Assembly: GCA_910587785.1 (NCBI GenBank)
Contig: CAJUOA010000024.1
Location: forward strand, 1-34,518
Direction: 5' to 3'
DNA: 34,518 bases
Origin: an uncultured Oscillospiraceae bacterium
Lineage (GTDB): Bacteria; Bacillota; Clostridia; Oscillospirales; Oscillospiraceae
The notes under the pieces were generated by a model. It was not told the origin of the DNA. It worked only from the letters and a program-made list of their open reading frames with translations, and searched no databases. This document shows, in pieces, positions 16,163 through 23,480 of the stretch (within the stretch, counting starts at the first letter, position 1; each line of letters starts with the position of its first letter). Position numbers and translations under genes: made by a program.

Positions 16163-16957
16163 TTACCAAGCGCCGAAGTATTTCAGTGTCTCGGTGGCAT
16201 TGGCGGCGCCCTTCTCCATGGCCTGATCAATGGTGAGGCCATCGGTGATGCCCAGCAGGAAGCCGGCGATGTAGCTGTCGCCAGCGCCCATGGTGTCCAC
16301 CACCTTGTCGCAGGGGACAATGCCGAACTTGTGGAATTCCTTGCCGTCATAGCAGAGGCTGCCGTGCTCGCCTAACATGGCGATAACCAGCTTGGGACCG
16401 CGGCTGTGGTAGCCCTTCATCTGGTCCCGCAGGGCCACCGTGTCCCCCGCCTCGCTGGAGAAGAACAGGTAGTCGCTGTGGGGCATGGCCACTTGGCTGG
16501 CCTCGTCCTCGGGACGGTCGGCGCAGTCGAAGGCGGTCTTGATCCCCCGCCGCTGGAGCTCGGGGAACTGGCCCTCCACCTTGCCCCACAGGTCGCAGAC
16601 CACCACGTCGTGGGTACAGATGAAGTCCATATCCGCCTCGGTGAGGCGGTAGTCCGCCAGTACGCCCTCGTCATAGTCGCCAAAGACGCGCTCGCCGTCT
16701 AAGAGCTCCACTTGGGAGACAGCGGTCTTGCCGCTCTCGGTGTGAAGGTGGGAGATGTCCACGCCCTTGGCGGCGATGGCCTTGCGCATGATCGTGCCGA
16801 ACTCGTCGTCGCCCACGGGGCCGGTATAGGAGGACTGGCCCCCCAGACGGACGGTATAGACGGCCATGTTCACCGGCCCGCCGCCGGGGTAGGCCTTGCC
16901 GTCCTCTATGTTGCTGTAAAAGTCGATGCAGTTGCTGCCCACTGCTGCAAGTTTCAT
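16163..16957 (-). CDS. frlD: Fructoselysine 6-kinase FrlD (PfkB family)
   Basis: 264 residues, ATG 16957 with AAAGGAG nine bases upstream. It follows E. coli FrlD closely along its length: VGSNCIDFY at the start, GGGPVNMAVYTVRLG, VGDDEFGT, KGVDISHLHTESGKTAVSQV, RVFGDYDEGVLADY, and the terminal YFGAW (E. coli ends YHGAW). The PfkB signature DTMGAGDS is at residues 221-228 with catalytic Asp 227. It phosphorylates C6 of the sugar part of fructoselysine using ATP, giving the substrate of FrlB. It lies between two regulators. Confidence 0.92.
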   Translation of the reverse strand: MKLAAVGSNCIDFYSNIEDGKAYPGGGPVNMAVYTVRLGGQSSYTGPVGDDEFGTIMRKAIAAKGVDISHLHTESGKTAVSQVELLDGERVFGDYDEGVLADYRLTEADMDFICTHDVVVCDLWGKVEGQFPELQRRGIKTAFDCADRPEDEASQVAMPHSDYLFFSSEAGDTVALRDQMKGYHSRGPKLVIAMLGEHGSLCYDGKEFHKFGIVPCDKVVDTMGAGDSYIAGFLLGITDGLTIDQAMEKGAANATETLKYFGAW

Positions 16958-17034
16958 CGTGAATAGCTCCTTTCACCGGGACGCGGTCCCCGCCGCCGCC
17001 CCGCTATTTTGGCCGGTGCCGCTGCCGCGCAGTC

Positions 17035-17763
17035 CTATTGGCTGTACCGGCGCAGCACCGTGGAGAAGCGGACCTTGTCCGCCCGGACCACCGATTTGCA
17101 GTATTCCACCAAGCGGTCCTCTGCGTCCCGGGTGGTGCCGCTGAGATAGAAGAGGTAGTCCCCCTCCGCCACATCCAAATACTTGGCCTCGTCCTCGGTG
17201 GCGTAGGTGATGCCCACGGACTCCTGCCCGTGGTCGGGATAGACGCCGTAGTACCCCAGCACCCGATAGAGCGACTCATCGGTAAAGTCGTACTCCTCGA
17301 TGCCGCGGCAGAATTCATAGTTGATGTAGCTGCACTCCACCATGTAGGGAGCCCCGTCCATAATCCGCAGCCGCCGGAGATAGAACACCTTGTGACCCAA
17401 GGGTATCTCCATCTTCTTGGAGAGGTATTTGTTGCACTCGATCACCTGCACATCCAGCACCACATTTCTGAGCAGATGCCCCGCCCCCCGTACCGACTCG
17501 GTGGTGGACTTGGCATCTTGGAGGTGCCGCTCCAGCCTCGGCGGGGCCACATAGGTCCCAGAGCCCTTCAGACTGTAGAGCTTTCCCTCGGCGGTAAGGC
17601 GCTTGATGGCGCTGCGCAGCGTGGTCCGGTTCAGGTTCCACATCTCGCACATCTCCCGCTCCGCGGGCAGTTTATCCTGCGGTGACAGCTTATGCCGCCG
17701 GATATAGCACTCAATCTTTTCCACCGCCTCATCCCGCGGCCGAATCTGCTTCTGCTGCTCCAT
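17035..17763 (-). CDS. GntR-family regulator with UTRA domain (copy 2)
   Basis: 242 residues from ATG 17763, preceded by GGGGGTGAGG. GntR domain at about residues 10-80: RDEAVEKIECYIRRHKL, LPAEREMCEMWNLNRTTLRSAI, LKGSGTYVAPP. UTRA domain after that, with KVFYLRRLRIMDGAPYMVE and YLFYLSGTTRDAEDRLVEY. Same HutC/FrlR subfamily as the regulator at 15344, but divergent in sequence, so the two probably sense different effectors or bind different sites. It is followed after 77 bases by frlD and is preceded on its strand by a terminator, so it heads its own transcription unit. Confidence 0.88.
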   Translation of the reverse strand: MEQQKQIRPRDEAVEKIECYIRRHKLSPQDKLPAEREMCEMWNLNRTTLRSAIKRLTAEGKLYSLKGSGTYVAPPRLERHLQDAKSTTESVRGAGHLLRNVVLDVQVIECNKYLSKKMEIPLGHKVFYLRRLRIMDGAPYMVECSYINYEFCRGIEEYDFTDESLYRVLGYYGVYPDHGQESVGITYATEDEAKYLDVAEGDYLFYLSGTTRDAEDRLVEYCKSVVRADKVRFSTVLRRYSQ

Positions 17764-17781
17764 ACGCCTCACCCCCTTGGT

Positions 17782-17959
17782 GGAATTATGAATTGTGGTG
17801 CCGCCTCTGGCGACGGATTTGAACTTTTGGAATGGGAAGTATAGGGAAGGGACGGGGTGCCTGTGTTTCAGGGGAGAAGGCAGGCTCCTCCTTCTGCCGG
17901 CAAGATCCAAATCATCCGGCTTTGTTGGATACATCCATTCATTCCTGATTCCTCATTCC
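17782..17959. repeat. Intergenic inverted-repeat element, diverged copy
   Basis: The right arm ATTCCTGATTCCTCATTCC (17941-17959) and the block ATCATCCGGCTTTGTTGGAT match the family; the left arm near 17782 is eroded. It fills the space upstream of the second GntR gene. Confidence 0.55.
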
Positions 17960-17966
17960 AATGCGA

Positions 17967-18014
17967 TAAAAAGTGGGCGGGGCTGCTGGCTGCGTTGGCG
18001 CGGCCAGCAGCCCC
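17967..18014 (-). terminator. Intrinsic terminator after frlA
   Basis: On the minus strand GGGGCTGCTGGC pairs with GCCAGCAGCCCC (12 bases), followed by GCCCAC and TTTTT. It separates the frlA transcript from the gntR-frlD unit. Confidence 0.8.
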
Positions 18015-18048
18015 GGTCGGTTTAGCGATCCTGCTGTGTGGGAGGGAA

Positions 18049-19401
18049 TCAGCCGTTGGCCTGCTTGTTCTTCCGATCCCAGAAGTAGAAGGCGGGCAGG
18101 CCGGTGCCTAAGGCCAGCAGGGCGCAGACAAGGCCGGCGATGGGGGCGTAGATGAACTGCCCCCAGATCAGGGTGGCCGTCATGAACATGGCGATGCAGG
18201 GCATGACCAAGCCGCCGGGAATGTGGTAGGTGGGCTTATAGTGGGCCTTCTTGCGCAGAACGAAGATGGTGCCGAAGGTGAGGAAGTTCTTCACCAGAGC
18301 CACCAAGGTGAAGTAGCCCAGCAGATCCGCCAGACTGGTGGCGAAGATCAGCACGATGGCCACGGCGCACTGCACCACGATGGAGAACGCCGGGGTTTGG
18401 TACTTGGGATGGACCTGACCGAAGGCCTTGAAGAACAGATTGTCCTTGGCCATGGCGTACTCGATACGGGGCTGGTACATAATGCAGCTGGAGAGGGAGC
18501 CGATAACCACGATGATGGCCATGATAGCCACCACGGTCTGGGCGGCGCCGCCGATGACGGGGATCTTGGAGGCCATCAGGGCGATGGGCGCGTCGGAGGC
18601 GGCCAGCTCGTCGATGGTCAGAAGGCCGGAGGCCACGATGGTCAGACCTGCGTAGAGAGCCAGCACCACAACAGCGGTGAGGACCAGACCGCGGGGCATG
18701 TTCTTCTCGGGCTCCTTGATTTCGCCGGACATGTAGCAGGCGGCGGCCATGCCGTCATAGGACCAAGTGGTGGCGGAGACGCCGGCCACCAGAGCCGCGA
18801 AGCCGCCCACGCTGGCGCCGGCCAGAGGCGTGGAGGACATAAAGATCTCACCGTTGATGAAGAACAGACCCACGCCGATGATCAGCACGAAGGGCAGGAT
18901 CTTAAAGGCGGTGATGATGGTCTGGAAGGCGCCGCCGCCCTCCACAGAGCGCAGGTGCATGAACATGAAGAAGATGACAGCCGCCACGGCGATGCACCGA
19001 AGCACGAAGGGGCTGGCATGCAGGAAGACGCCTAAGTAGTTGGCCACGGCCAGCGCCATGATGGAGATGGACGGAGGGTCAGTGGCCCAGAAGCTGATCC
19101 AGCCGCAGAGGAAGGCCAGGGGGCGGGAACCGGCTTCACGGAAATAGACGTACTGTCCGCCGTCCTCGGGGAAGGCGGAGGCCAGCTCTGCATAGCAGAA
19201 GTTGGCGGGGATCTGAAGCAGACCGCCGATGACGAAGGCCAGCACCAGAAACAGGCAGCTGCCGGCGGCATTGGCCACCTCGGACAACGAGGAGAAGATA
19301 CCGGAACCCACGGTGGTGCCCACGCCCAAGGCGATGACCGCGCCGAGTCCCAGTTTGCGCCCTAACTCTTGGTTAGTCGCAGGGGTTTTCTCGTTAGACA
19401 T
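18049..19401 (-). CDS. frlA: APC-superfamily permease FrlA (Amadori compound / amino acid uptake)
   Basis: 450 residues from ATG 19401 with AAAGGAG seven bases upstream; E. coli FrlA has 445. Twelve membrane segments are evident. Shared strings with FrlA include VGTTVGSGIFSS, YAELASAFPEDGG, AGSRPLAFLCGW, LRSVEGGGAFQT, GSLSSCIMYQPRIEYAMAKDN (quoted in part), HPKYQTP, and GYFTLV. It would import fructoselysine or related glycated amino acids with protons across the cytoplasmic membrane. It is the last gene before a terminator, and the first four genes of this transcript (22848 to 19684) are probably co-transcribed with it, although an intergenic repeat sits ahead of it. Confidence 0.9.
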   Translation of the reverse strand: MSNEKTPATNQELGRKLGLGAVIALGVGTTVGSGIFSSLSEVANAAGSCLFLVLAFVIGGLLQIPANFCYAELASAFPEDGGQYVYFREAGSRPLAFLCGWISFWATDPPSISIMALAVANYLGVFLHASPFVLRCIAVAAVIFFMFMHLRSVEGGGAFQTIITAFKILPFVLIIGVGLFFINGEIFMSSTPLAGASVGGFAALVAGVSATTWSYDGMAAACYMSGEIKEPEKNMPRGLVLTAVVVLALYAGLTIVASGLLTIDELAASDAPIALMASKIPVIGGAAQTVVAIMAIIVVIGSLSSCIMYQPRIEYAMAKDNLFFKAFGQVHPKYQTPAFSIVVQCAVAIVLIFATSLADLLGYFTLVALVKNFLTFGTIFVLRKKAHYKPTYHIPGGLVMPCIAMFMTATLIWGQFIYAPIAGLVCALLALGTGLPAFYFWDRKNKQANG

Positions 19402-19566
19402 AGCTTTGCTCCTTTCACATTTGCGGCAGACCGGCTGTGCAGGCCGCTCTGTCCTCTCTCTTTGACACACACAGTGCCGCTTTGCTGGGAAATACCTCTG
19501 TGCTTCCCCTGCCGTTACCGACAGGACTATTATCCCGGCGAAAGGCCGCCGTTATAATACTGCTTT

Positions 19567-19674
19567 GAGTGAGGAGTGAGGAATTAGGGATGGAGGTGCT
19601 GCCGCAGGCGGCAGATTTGGAATTGGTCCGCTGTGCGGCCTCCAAACTCTCCGCTCTCAAAAATTCCTCATTCC
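19567..19674. repeat. Intergenic inverted-repeat element copy
   Basis: The left end GAGGAGTGAGGAATTAGGGA and right end AAATTCCTCATTCC are family arms; the internal GCTGCCGCAGGCGGCAG block is the family hairpin. It lies between the YjbQ gene and frlA. Confidence 0.65.
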
Positions 19675-19683
19675 GAATTGCCC

Positions 19684-20112
19684 CTACTCCCCCTCCACAA
19701 TCACCAAGATGTTGCGGGAGGCGGGGCCATCGTATTCGCAGAAGTATACGTCCTGCGCGCCGCCCCGGTTGATTTTGCCGTCCTGGATCAAAAAGTGGCA
19801 GTGGCTGCCGGTCACCAGAGCCTTCAGATGCCCAGTGGGATTGCCGGCGGTGGAGCCGTAGTCCCGGAGCATCCGGGCGTGGCTGTAGGGCCGGTCCTCC
19901 GGGGCGAAGAGACTCAGGGCCACGGCAATGTCGCTCTCCAGACACTCCAGAGCCTCATTCACCGTGACGCCGGTGGTGGTGTGCTTGGTCAGCACTGTCA
20001 CCATGCCGTTTTTCACGCCGCTCTCCGCCACAATGGCCTCCACCTGCGGTGTGATCACATCAAACTCGTTATAGACCTTAGTCAGAATGTGGATGGTCTT
20101 GACATACTGCAT
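19684..20112 (-). CDS. YjbQ / UPF0047 family protein
   Basis: 142 residues, the standard length; ATG 20112 with GGGAGGG upstream. Family hallmarks: KHTTTGVTVNEAL with the conserved His, YSHARMLRDYGSTAGNPTGH, LVTGSHCHF, and the final FCEYDGPASRNILVIV. The family is a trimeric beta-sandwich, and members show weak thiamine-phosphate-synthase-like activity in genetic tests, but the real reaction is unknown. It starts 16 bases after the amidohydrolase stop. Its placement inside an frl operon is unusual and may point to its true substrate class. Confidence 0.88.
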   Translation of the reverse strand: MQYVKTIHILTKVYNEFDVITPQVEAIVAESGVKNGMVTVLTKHTTTGVTVNEALECLESDIAVALSLFAPEDRPYSHARMLRDYGSTAGNPTGHLKALVTGSHCHFLIQDGKINRGGAQDVYFCEYDGPASRNILVIVEGE

Positions 20113-20128
20113 CTTGTTCGCCCTCCCC

Positions 20129-20980
20129 TCAGTCCAGCCCGCCGAGGAACTCCACGGCGTTAAGCCCCTTCACCAGCTCCAGCGTGCTGTCCCGGAGGCC
20201 GATTTTTGTGATGGCATCAGCCATGCGGATCTGCTCGAACCGGGGATTGTTGGACCCGAACATCACTTGGTGCCGGAGGCTCCGGTCGATCCAAGTCACG
20301 GGGATGTCCTTGGTAAAGGTCTGGGTGTAGAACTCATAGGCGTTGTCGAAGTACAGCGCGCCGGTGTCGGCGTAGACATTGGGATACTTCACCATCAGCA
20401 TAGCCGCTTCCCGCACCCAAGGCCAAGCAAAGTGGCCCAAACAGATACGGAGCCTGGGATGCTTTTCGGCCACCTCCTCAAAGGCGGTGGGCTGACAGTA
20501 TCGGGTAAAGGTATCCGGCTCCCAGGAGAGGCCGGCATGGAACAGGATGGGCTTGTCATACCGCTCGCAGACCTGATAGATGGCCTCCAGCCGCTCCTCG
20601 CCGGGCATAAAGTGCTGCCGCCCGGGATGGAGCTTCAGGCCCTTCAGCTTCAGCCGCGTAAAGGCCTCCTCCAGCCGATCCGGCGCCTCCGGATCAAAGG
20701 GGTCCGCACTGGCAAAGCCAATAAACCGATCCGGCGCCAGATTCACCAGCGTGCGGATCTCCTCGTTGCTCACCAACGCACAGCCCACGGTGGAGGTGTA
20801 GTCCTCCGGCAGCAAACACAGCTTATCAAGACCGGCGCAGCGCATCTGATTAAAGATGTGCTCCAGCGGCGCGGTCCCATTCTTATGAATGTCCAGCTCC
20901 TGATGCCGCAGCTCCTCCCGATTCTCGTCGGCATTGATGGGCTCGTAGAAGGCAGGATGAACATGAATGTCGATGAACAT
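20129..20980 (-). CDS. Amidohydrolase-2 family metal-dependent hydrolase
   Basis: 283 residues from ATG 20980; an in-frame GTG further up would contain the GAGGGGA ribosome site. FIDIHVHPAFYEP gives the HxH metal pair. Later metal-site strings are LKGLKLHPGRQHF, KPILFHAGLS (third His), CLGHFAWPW (fourth His) and HQVMFGSNNPRF, where the usual active-site Asp position reads Ser-Asn. Amidohydrolase-2 enzymes are hydrolases or decarboxylases with one metal ion in a TIM barrel. The substrate is unknown. It lies between frlC and the YjbQ gene in the frl transcript. Confidence 0.83.
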   Translation of the reverse strand: MFIDIHVHPAFYEPINADENREELRHQELDIHKNGTAPLEHIFNQMRCAGLDKLCLLPEDYTSTVGCALVSNEEIRTLVNLAPDRFIGFASADPFDPEAPDRLEEAFTRLKLKGLKLHPGRQHFMPGEERLEAIYQVCERYDKPILFHAGLSWEPDTFTRYCQPTAFEEVAEKHPRLRICLGHFAWPWVREAAMLMVKYPNVYADTGALYFDNAYEFYTQTFTKDIPVTWIDRSLRHQVMFGSNNPRFEQIRMADAITKIGLRDSTLELVKGLNAVEFLGGLD

Positions 20981-21005
20981 AGTTCCCCTCACTTTTTCAA
21001 ACTTA

Positions 21006-21134
21006 GGAATTAGGAATCAGGCGTGGAGGTGCCCGCCTGCGGTGGCAGATTTGGAATTGAGCCGCTGCGCGGCCTCCAGACGCTCTGTTTTTCCCTCTTT
21101 ATTCTCCACTCTCAAAAATTCCTGATTCCTCATT
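21006..21134. repeat. Intergenic inverted-repeat element copy
   Basis: Left arm GGAATTAGGAATCAGG and right arm ATTCCTGATTCCTCATT are inverted. The internal block GTGCCCGCCTGCGGTGGCAG parallels the copy at 19567. The right arm touches the stop codon of frlC. Confidence 0.65.
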
Positions 21135-21966
21135 ACTGAAAGTCTACCGCCGCCATCATCGCGCGGGTGTTGTCGATGGCGCGCTTGGCGTAAAACCGGG
21201 GCTCATTGATGTAGCCGGTGACCAGCTCCAAGGTGGCGGTGCGGCTGTAGCCGATGCGCTTGAGCTCGTACATCATCTCTTGGAGGGGCATGGCGCCCTC
21301 GCCGGGGATGATGTGGCTGTCGGTGCCCTGCTCGCCGTCGATGATGTGCATATGGTCCATCTTGTCGCCCATCTTGTCGAAGTAGGCCATGATGCTCTCG
21401 TGCTGGACGAAGGGGGGCACCACGTCGCACATGCCCACCACGTAGGGGTTGTCAACCCGGCGGAACAGCTCCACCAAGTCGTTGGCCCTGGTGAAGAAGT
21501 TGGACTCGTAGGGAGTCAGCGCCTCCACCGTCAGCTTCACGCCCACCTTGGCCGCGTGGTCGCCCAGCTCCCGGATGGTCTTTTCAAGCCGGGTCCACAG
21601 CTCCTCATAGGTGGCCAGATATCCGCCGTTGGCGGGGCTGGTGAGAACGAACTCCGCCCCCATCTCCTTGGCCATGTCCAGCGACAGCTTTAAGTAGTTC
21701 ACCGCATCCTCTCTCTGGGACTCGGAACCGATCATGTAGTTGTAGGGATAGCCGTTGTGCTCCGGGGTATAGCCGATAACGGGCATCTCATACTTGTCGA
21801 TGAGGCGCTTGACCTCGTTGATATCCCCGGCCTTCAGATCCGGGGCATAGGCGTGGGGACGTCCCCCCCACAGCTCAATGTAGTCATAGCCGTACTCCTT
21901 GGCGTCAGCGAAGCAGTGCTCCAAGGGGTTGCGCTGATAGCCGGAGGTAAACATACCAAGCTTCAT
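21133..21966 (-). CDS. frlC: Fructoselysine 3-epimerase FrlC
   Basis: 277 residues with AAAAGGAG upstream of ATG 21966. It matches E. coli FrlC along its length: MKLGMFTSGYQRNPLEH, YIELWGGRPHAYAPDLKAG, PVIGYTPEHNGYPYN, ALTPYESN, and HIIPGEGAMPL. It is a xylose-isomerase-like TIM barrel; the metal-site residues fall in TVEALTPYE (Glu), VGMCDVV (Asp), HMHIIDGE (His) and TLELVTGY (Glu). It interconverts psicoselysine and fructoselysine, so the C3 epimer can enter the FrlD/FrlB route. It follows the second FrlD-like kinase by 57 bases. Confidence 0.92.
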   Translation of the reverse strand: MKLGMFTSGYQRNPLEHCFADAKEYGYDYIELWGGRPHAYAPDLKAGDINEVKRLIDKYEMPVIGYTPEHNGYPYNYMIGSESQREDAVNYLKLSLDMAKEMGAEFVLTSPANGGYLATYEELWTRLEKTIRELGDHAAKVGVKLTVEALTPYESNFFTRANDLVELFRRVDNPYVVGMCDVVPPFVQHESIMAYFDKMGDKMDHMHIIDGEQGTDSHIIPGEGAMPLQEMMYELKRIGYSRTATLELVTGYINEPRFYAKRAIDNTRAMMAAVDFQ

Positions 21967-22023
21967 GGATCATCTCTCCTTTTCAAAAATTCTCCTTCAA
22001 AAACCGGTCCCAAGGACCAGCCA

Positions 22024-22848
22024 TTACTTCTCCTCGATCACCCAAGGCTCAAAGACCTGTACCACCTGCGCGGCCACCTCGGCGCCCTTCTCCATGGAGG
22101 CCTTGACGCTAAGCCCGTTCAGCACGCCGTAGAGGAAGCCGGAGATAAAGCTGTCGCCGGCGCCCACGGTGTTGACCACGCGCTCCGCCGGGCAGATGCC
22201 GCAGGTGATGAACTCCTTCCCGTCATAGGCAAGGCTCCCTTTGTCGCCGAAGGTAGCCACGGCCACCTTCATCCCCCGGTCCACCTTGTCCTTGAGGAAG
22301 CTCTCAATAAAGGCGTCCCGCTCCTTGTGGTAGGAGTAGAACCCGTAGTCCACAAAGGGCAGGGTGCTCTCCACCAAGGGGTGGTCCAGACGGTCGGCGT
22401 AGTCGAAGCTCACCAGCACGCCGGGGTTTTTCTCCTTGATCTTGGGCAGCGTGTTCTCCGCCATACCCCAGAGGGCGGTGTGGACCAGCGCATGGCTGGC
22501 GGCAAAGGCGATGTCCTCCTCGTCAAAGACGATGTGCTCCATGACGCCCTCGATGTAGTCCCCGTGGACGCGGTCATTGCCGTTCATGGACATATAGGTG
22601 ATGGCCGTGGGGCCGTCGCCCACCTTCAGATGGCTGATGTCCATGCCTTCATCCTTCAGACTGCGGACCATCCACTCCCCGGCCTCGTCGCTGCCGGTGG
22701 TGCTGATGATGGCTGTGGAGACCCCCAGTTTCTGAAGATTTACCCCGGTGTCCACACAGTTCCCTGTGGGATAGCGCCGGTTGACCTCCTGTCCGTCAAT
22801 GGTGACATAGAAGTCAATGCAGTTGTCGCCGATCATTGCTGCTCTCAT
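22024..22848 (-). CDS. Second FrlD-like PfkB kinase
   Basis: 274 residues from ATG 22848; a GGAGGAG site lies 15 bases upstream, rather far. It opens AAMIGDNCIDFYVTIDG as FrlD does and keeps GMDISHLKVGDGPTAITYM, RVHGDYIEGVMEH, ALWGMAENTLPKI and the PfkB signature NTVGAGDSF with catalytic Asp 232. It differs from the FrlD at 16163 in the sugar-binding start (RYPTGNCVDTGVNL in place of GGGPVNMAVY) and has a longer tail. It is likely a kinase for a related glycated compound. It is the first gene after the regulated promoter at 22915. Confidence 0.88.
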   Translation of the reverse strand: MRAAMIGDNCIDFYVTIDGQEVNRRYPTGNCVDTGVNLQKLGVSTAIISTTGSDEAGEWMVRSLKDEGMDISHLKVGDGPTAITYMSMNGNDRVHGDYIEGVMEHIVFDEEDIAFAASHALVHTALWGMAENTLPKIKEKNPGVLVSFDYADRLDHPLVESTLPFVDYGFYSYHKERDAFIESFLKDKVDRGMKVAVATFGDKGSLAYDGKEFITCGICPAERVVNTVGAGDSFISGFLYGVLNGLSVKASMEKGAEVAAQVVQVFEPWVIEEK

Positions 22849-22873
22849 ATCGCTTTACTTACACTCCTCCGTC

Positions 22874-22887
22874 TGGTATAGACAAGT
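22874..22887 (+). promoter_or_regulatory. GntR/HutC-type operator
   Basis: TGGTATAGACAAGT contains GTATAGAC, which fits the HutC-subfamily pattern GTnTAnAC and resembles NagR/DasR sites. It lies between the -10 box and the ribosome site of the minus-strand operon, a repressing position. A longer imperfect palindrome GTCTGGTATAGAC spans 22871-22883. Confidence 0.6.
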
Positions 22888-22914
22888 GGCGAGACTTTTC
22901 AAACCACATTTTGA

Positions 22915-22944
22915 AGTATACGGAATTTAGTGACCTTCCGTCAA
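22915..22944 (-). promoter_or_regulatory. Promoter of the frl operon (minus strand)
   Basis: TTGACG (22939-22944), 18-base spacer, TATACT (22915-22920) on the minus strand. Predicted start about 22908, upstream of the operator at 22874. Confidence 0.7.
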
Positions 22945-23281
22945 GCTGAAAATCAGACGAAAAACCGGGGACTCTTTTAGCGAATTTTCCTACATTGGTA
23001 CAGTTGAATAAATTATTACTATACCAATTCAGGGGCTGTTTTTTGTGCTCTCTGCCGAATAAATTGCCGAAACCCCTGCAAACAGTGTGGTCCTTCCACA
23101 AATATCTGATTTAATTTGTATGTTAGTTGATTAACAGCCAGACCAATTTCTGTCCGCCTTCACAAAAGAAAAATGGAGTCCTTTGGTATAGGGGGCAGGC
23201 AAAAAACCAGACCTGTTTCAACAGTTTAGATAAAAAAACAGACCAAAACTTAGCCGTTCAGCTGAAAAGCCCCTGTGACCC
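22945..23281. other. Divergent regulatory region with operator half sites
   Basis: About 340 non-coding bases between the two divergent promoters. Two further TGGTATAG half sites occur, at 23019-23026 (minus strand) and 23184-23191 (plus strand). The string CAGACC occurs three times at about 23138, 23208 and 23240. No gene is supported here. Confidence 0.45.
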
Positions 23282-23310
23282 TTGCGGGAAAAAAGGGGGC
23301 GTGCTATAGT
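23282..23310 (+). promoter_or_regulatory. Promoter of the divergent plus-strand genes
   Basis: TTGCGG, 17-base spacer, TATAGT. It leaves a leader of about 165 bases before ATG 23481. Confidence 0.6.
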
Positions 23311-23480
23311 TGTAGCAATAGATTTCCGGCTCTGATGTGCAGCAGGACCGGTGGTCTGCCTCTGTGGTTCTCCTTCCCCGGAAATTTTCAGAAGCTGCCT
23401 ACACAGCTTCCGCGGGGGCTCTTGCCCCCCATCAGCGCGGCGCCGCCACGGCGCCGCCGGATAAGGAGTGTAACATACCT

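Noticed and set aside
23127..23309. Plus-strand 60-codon frame in the divergent control region
   Set aside because: It overlaps the operator half site and the promoter of the YtcJ-like gene and has no ribosome site.
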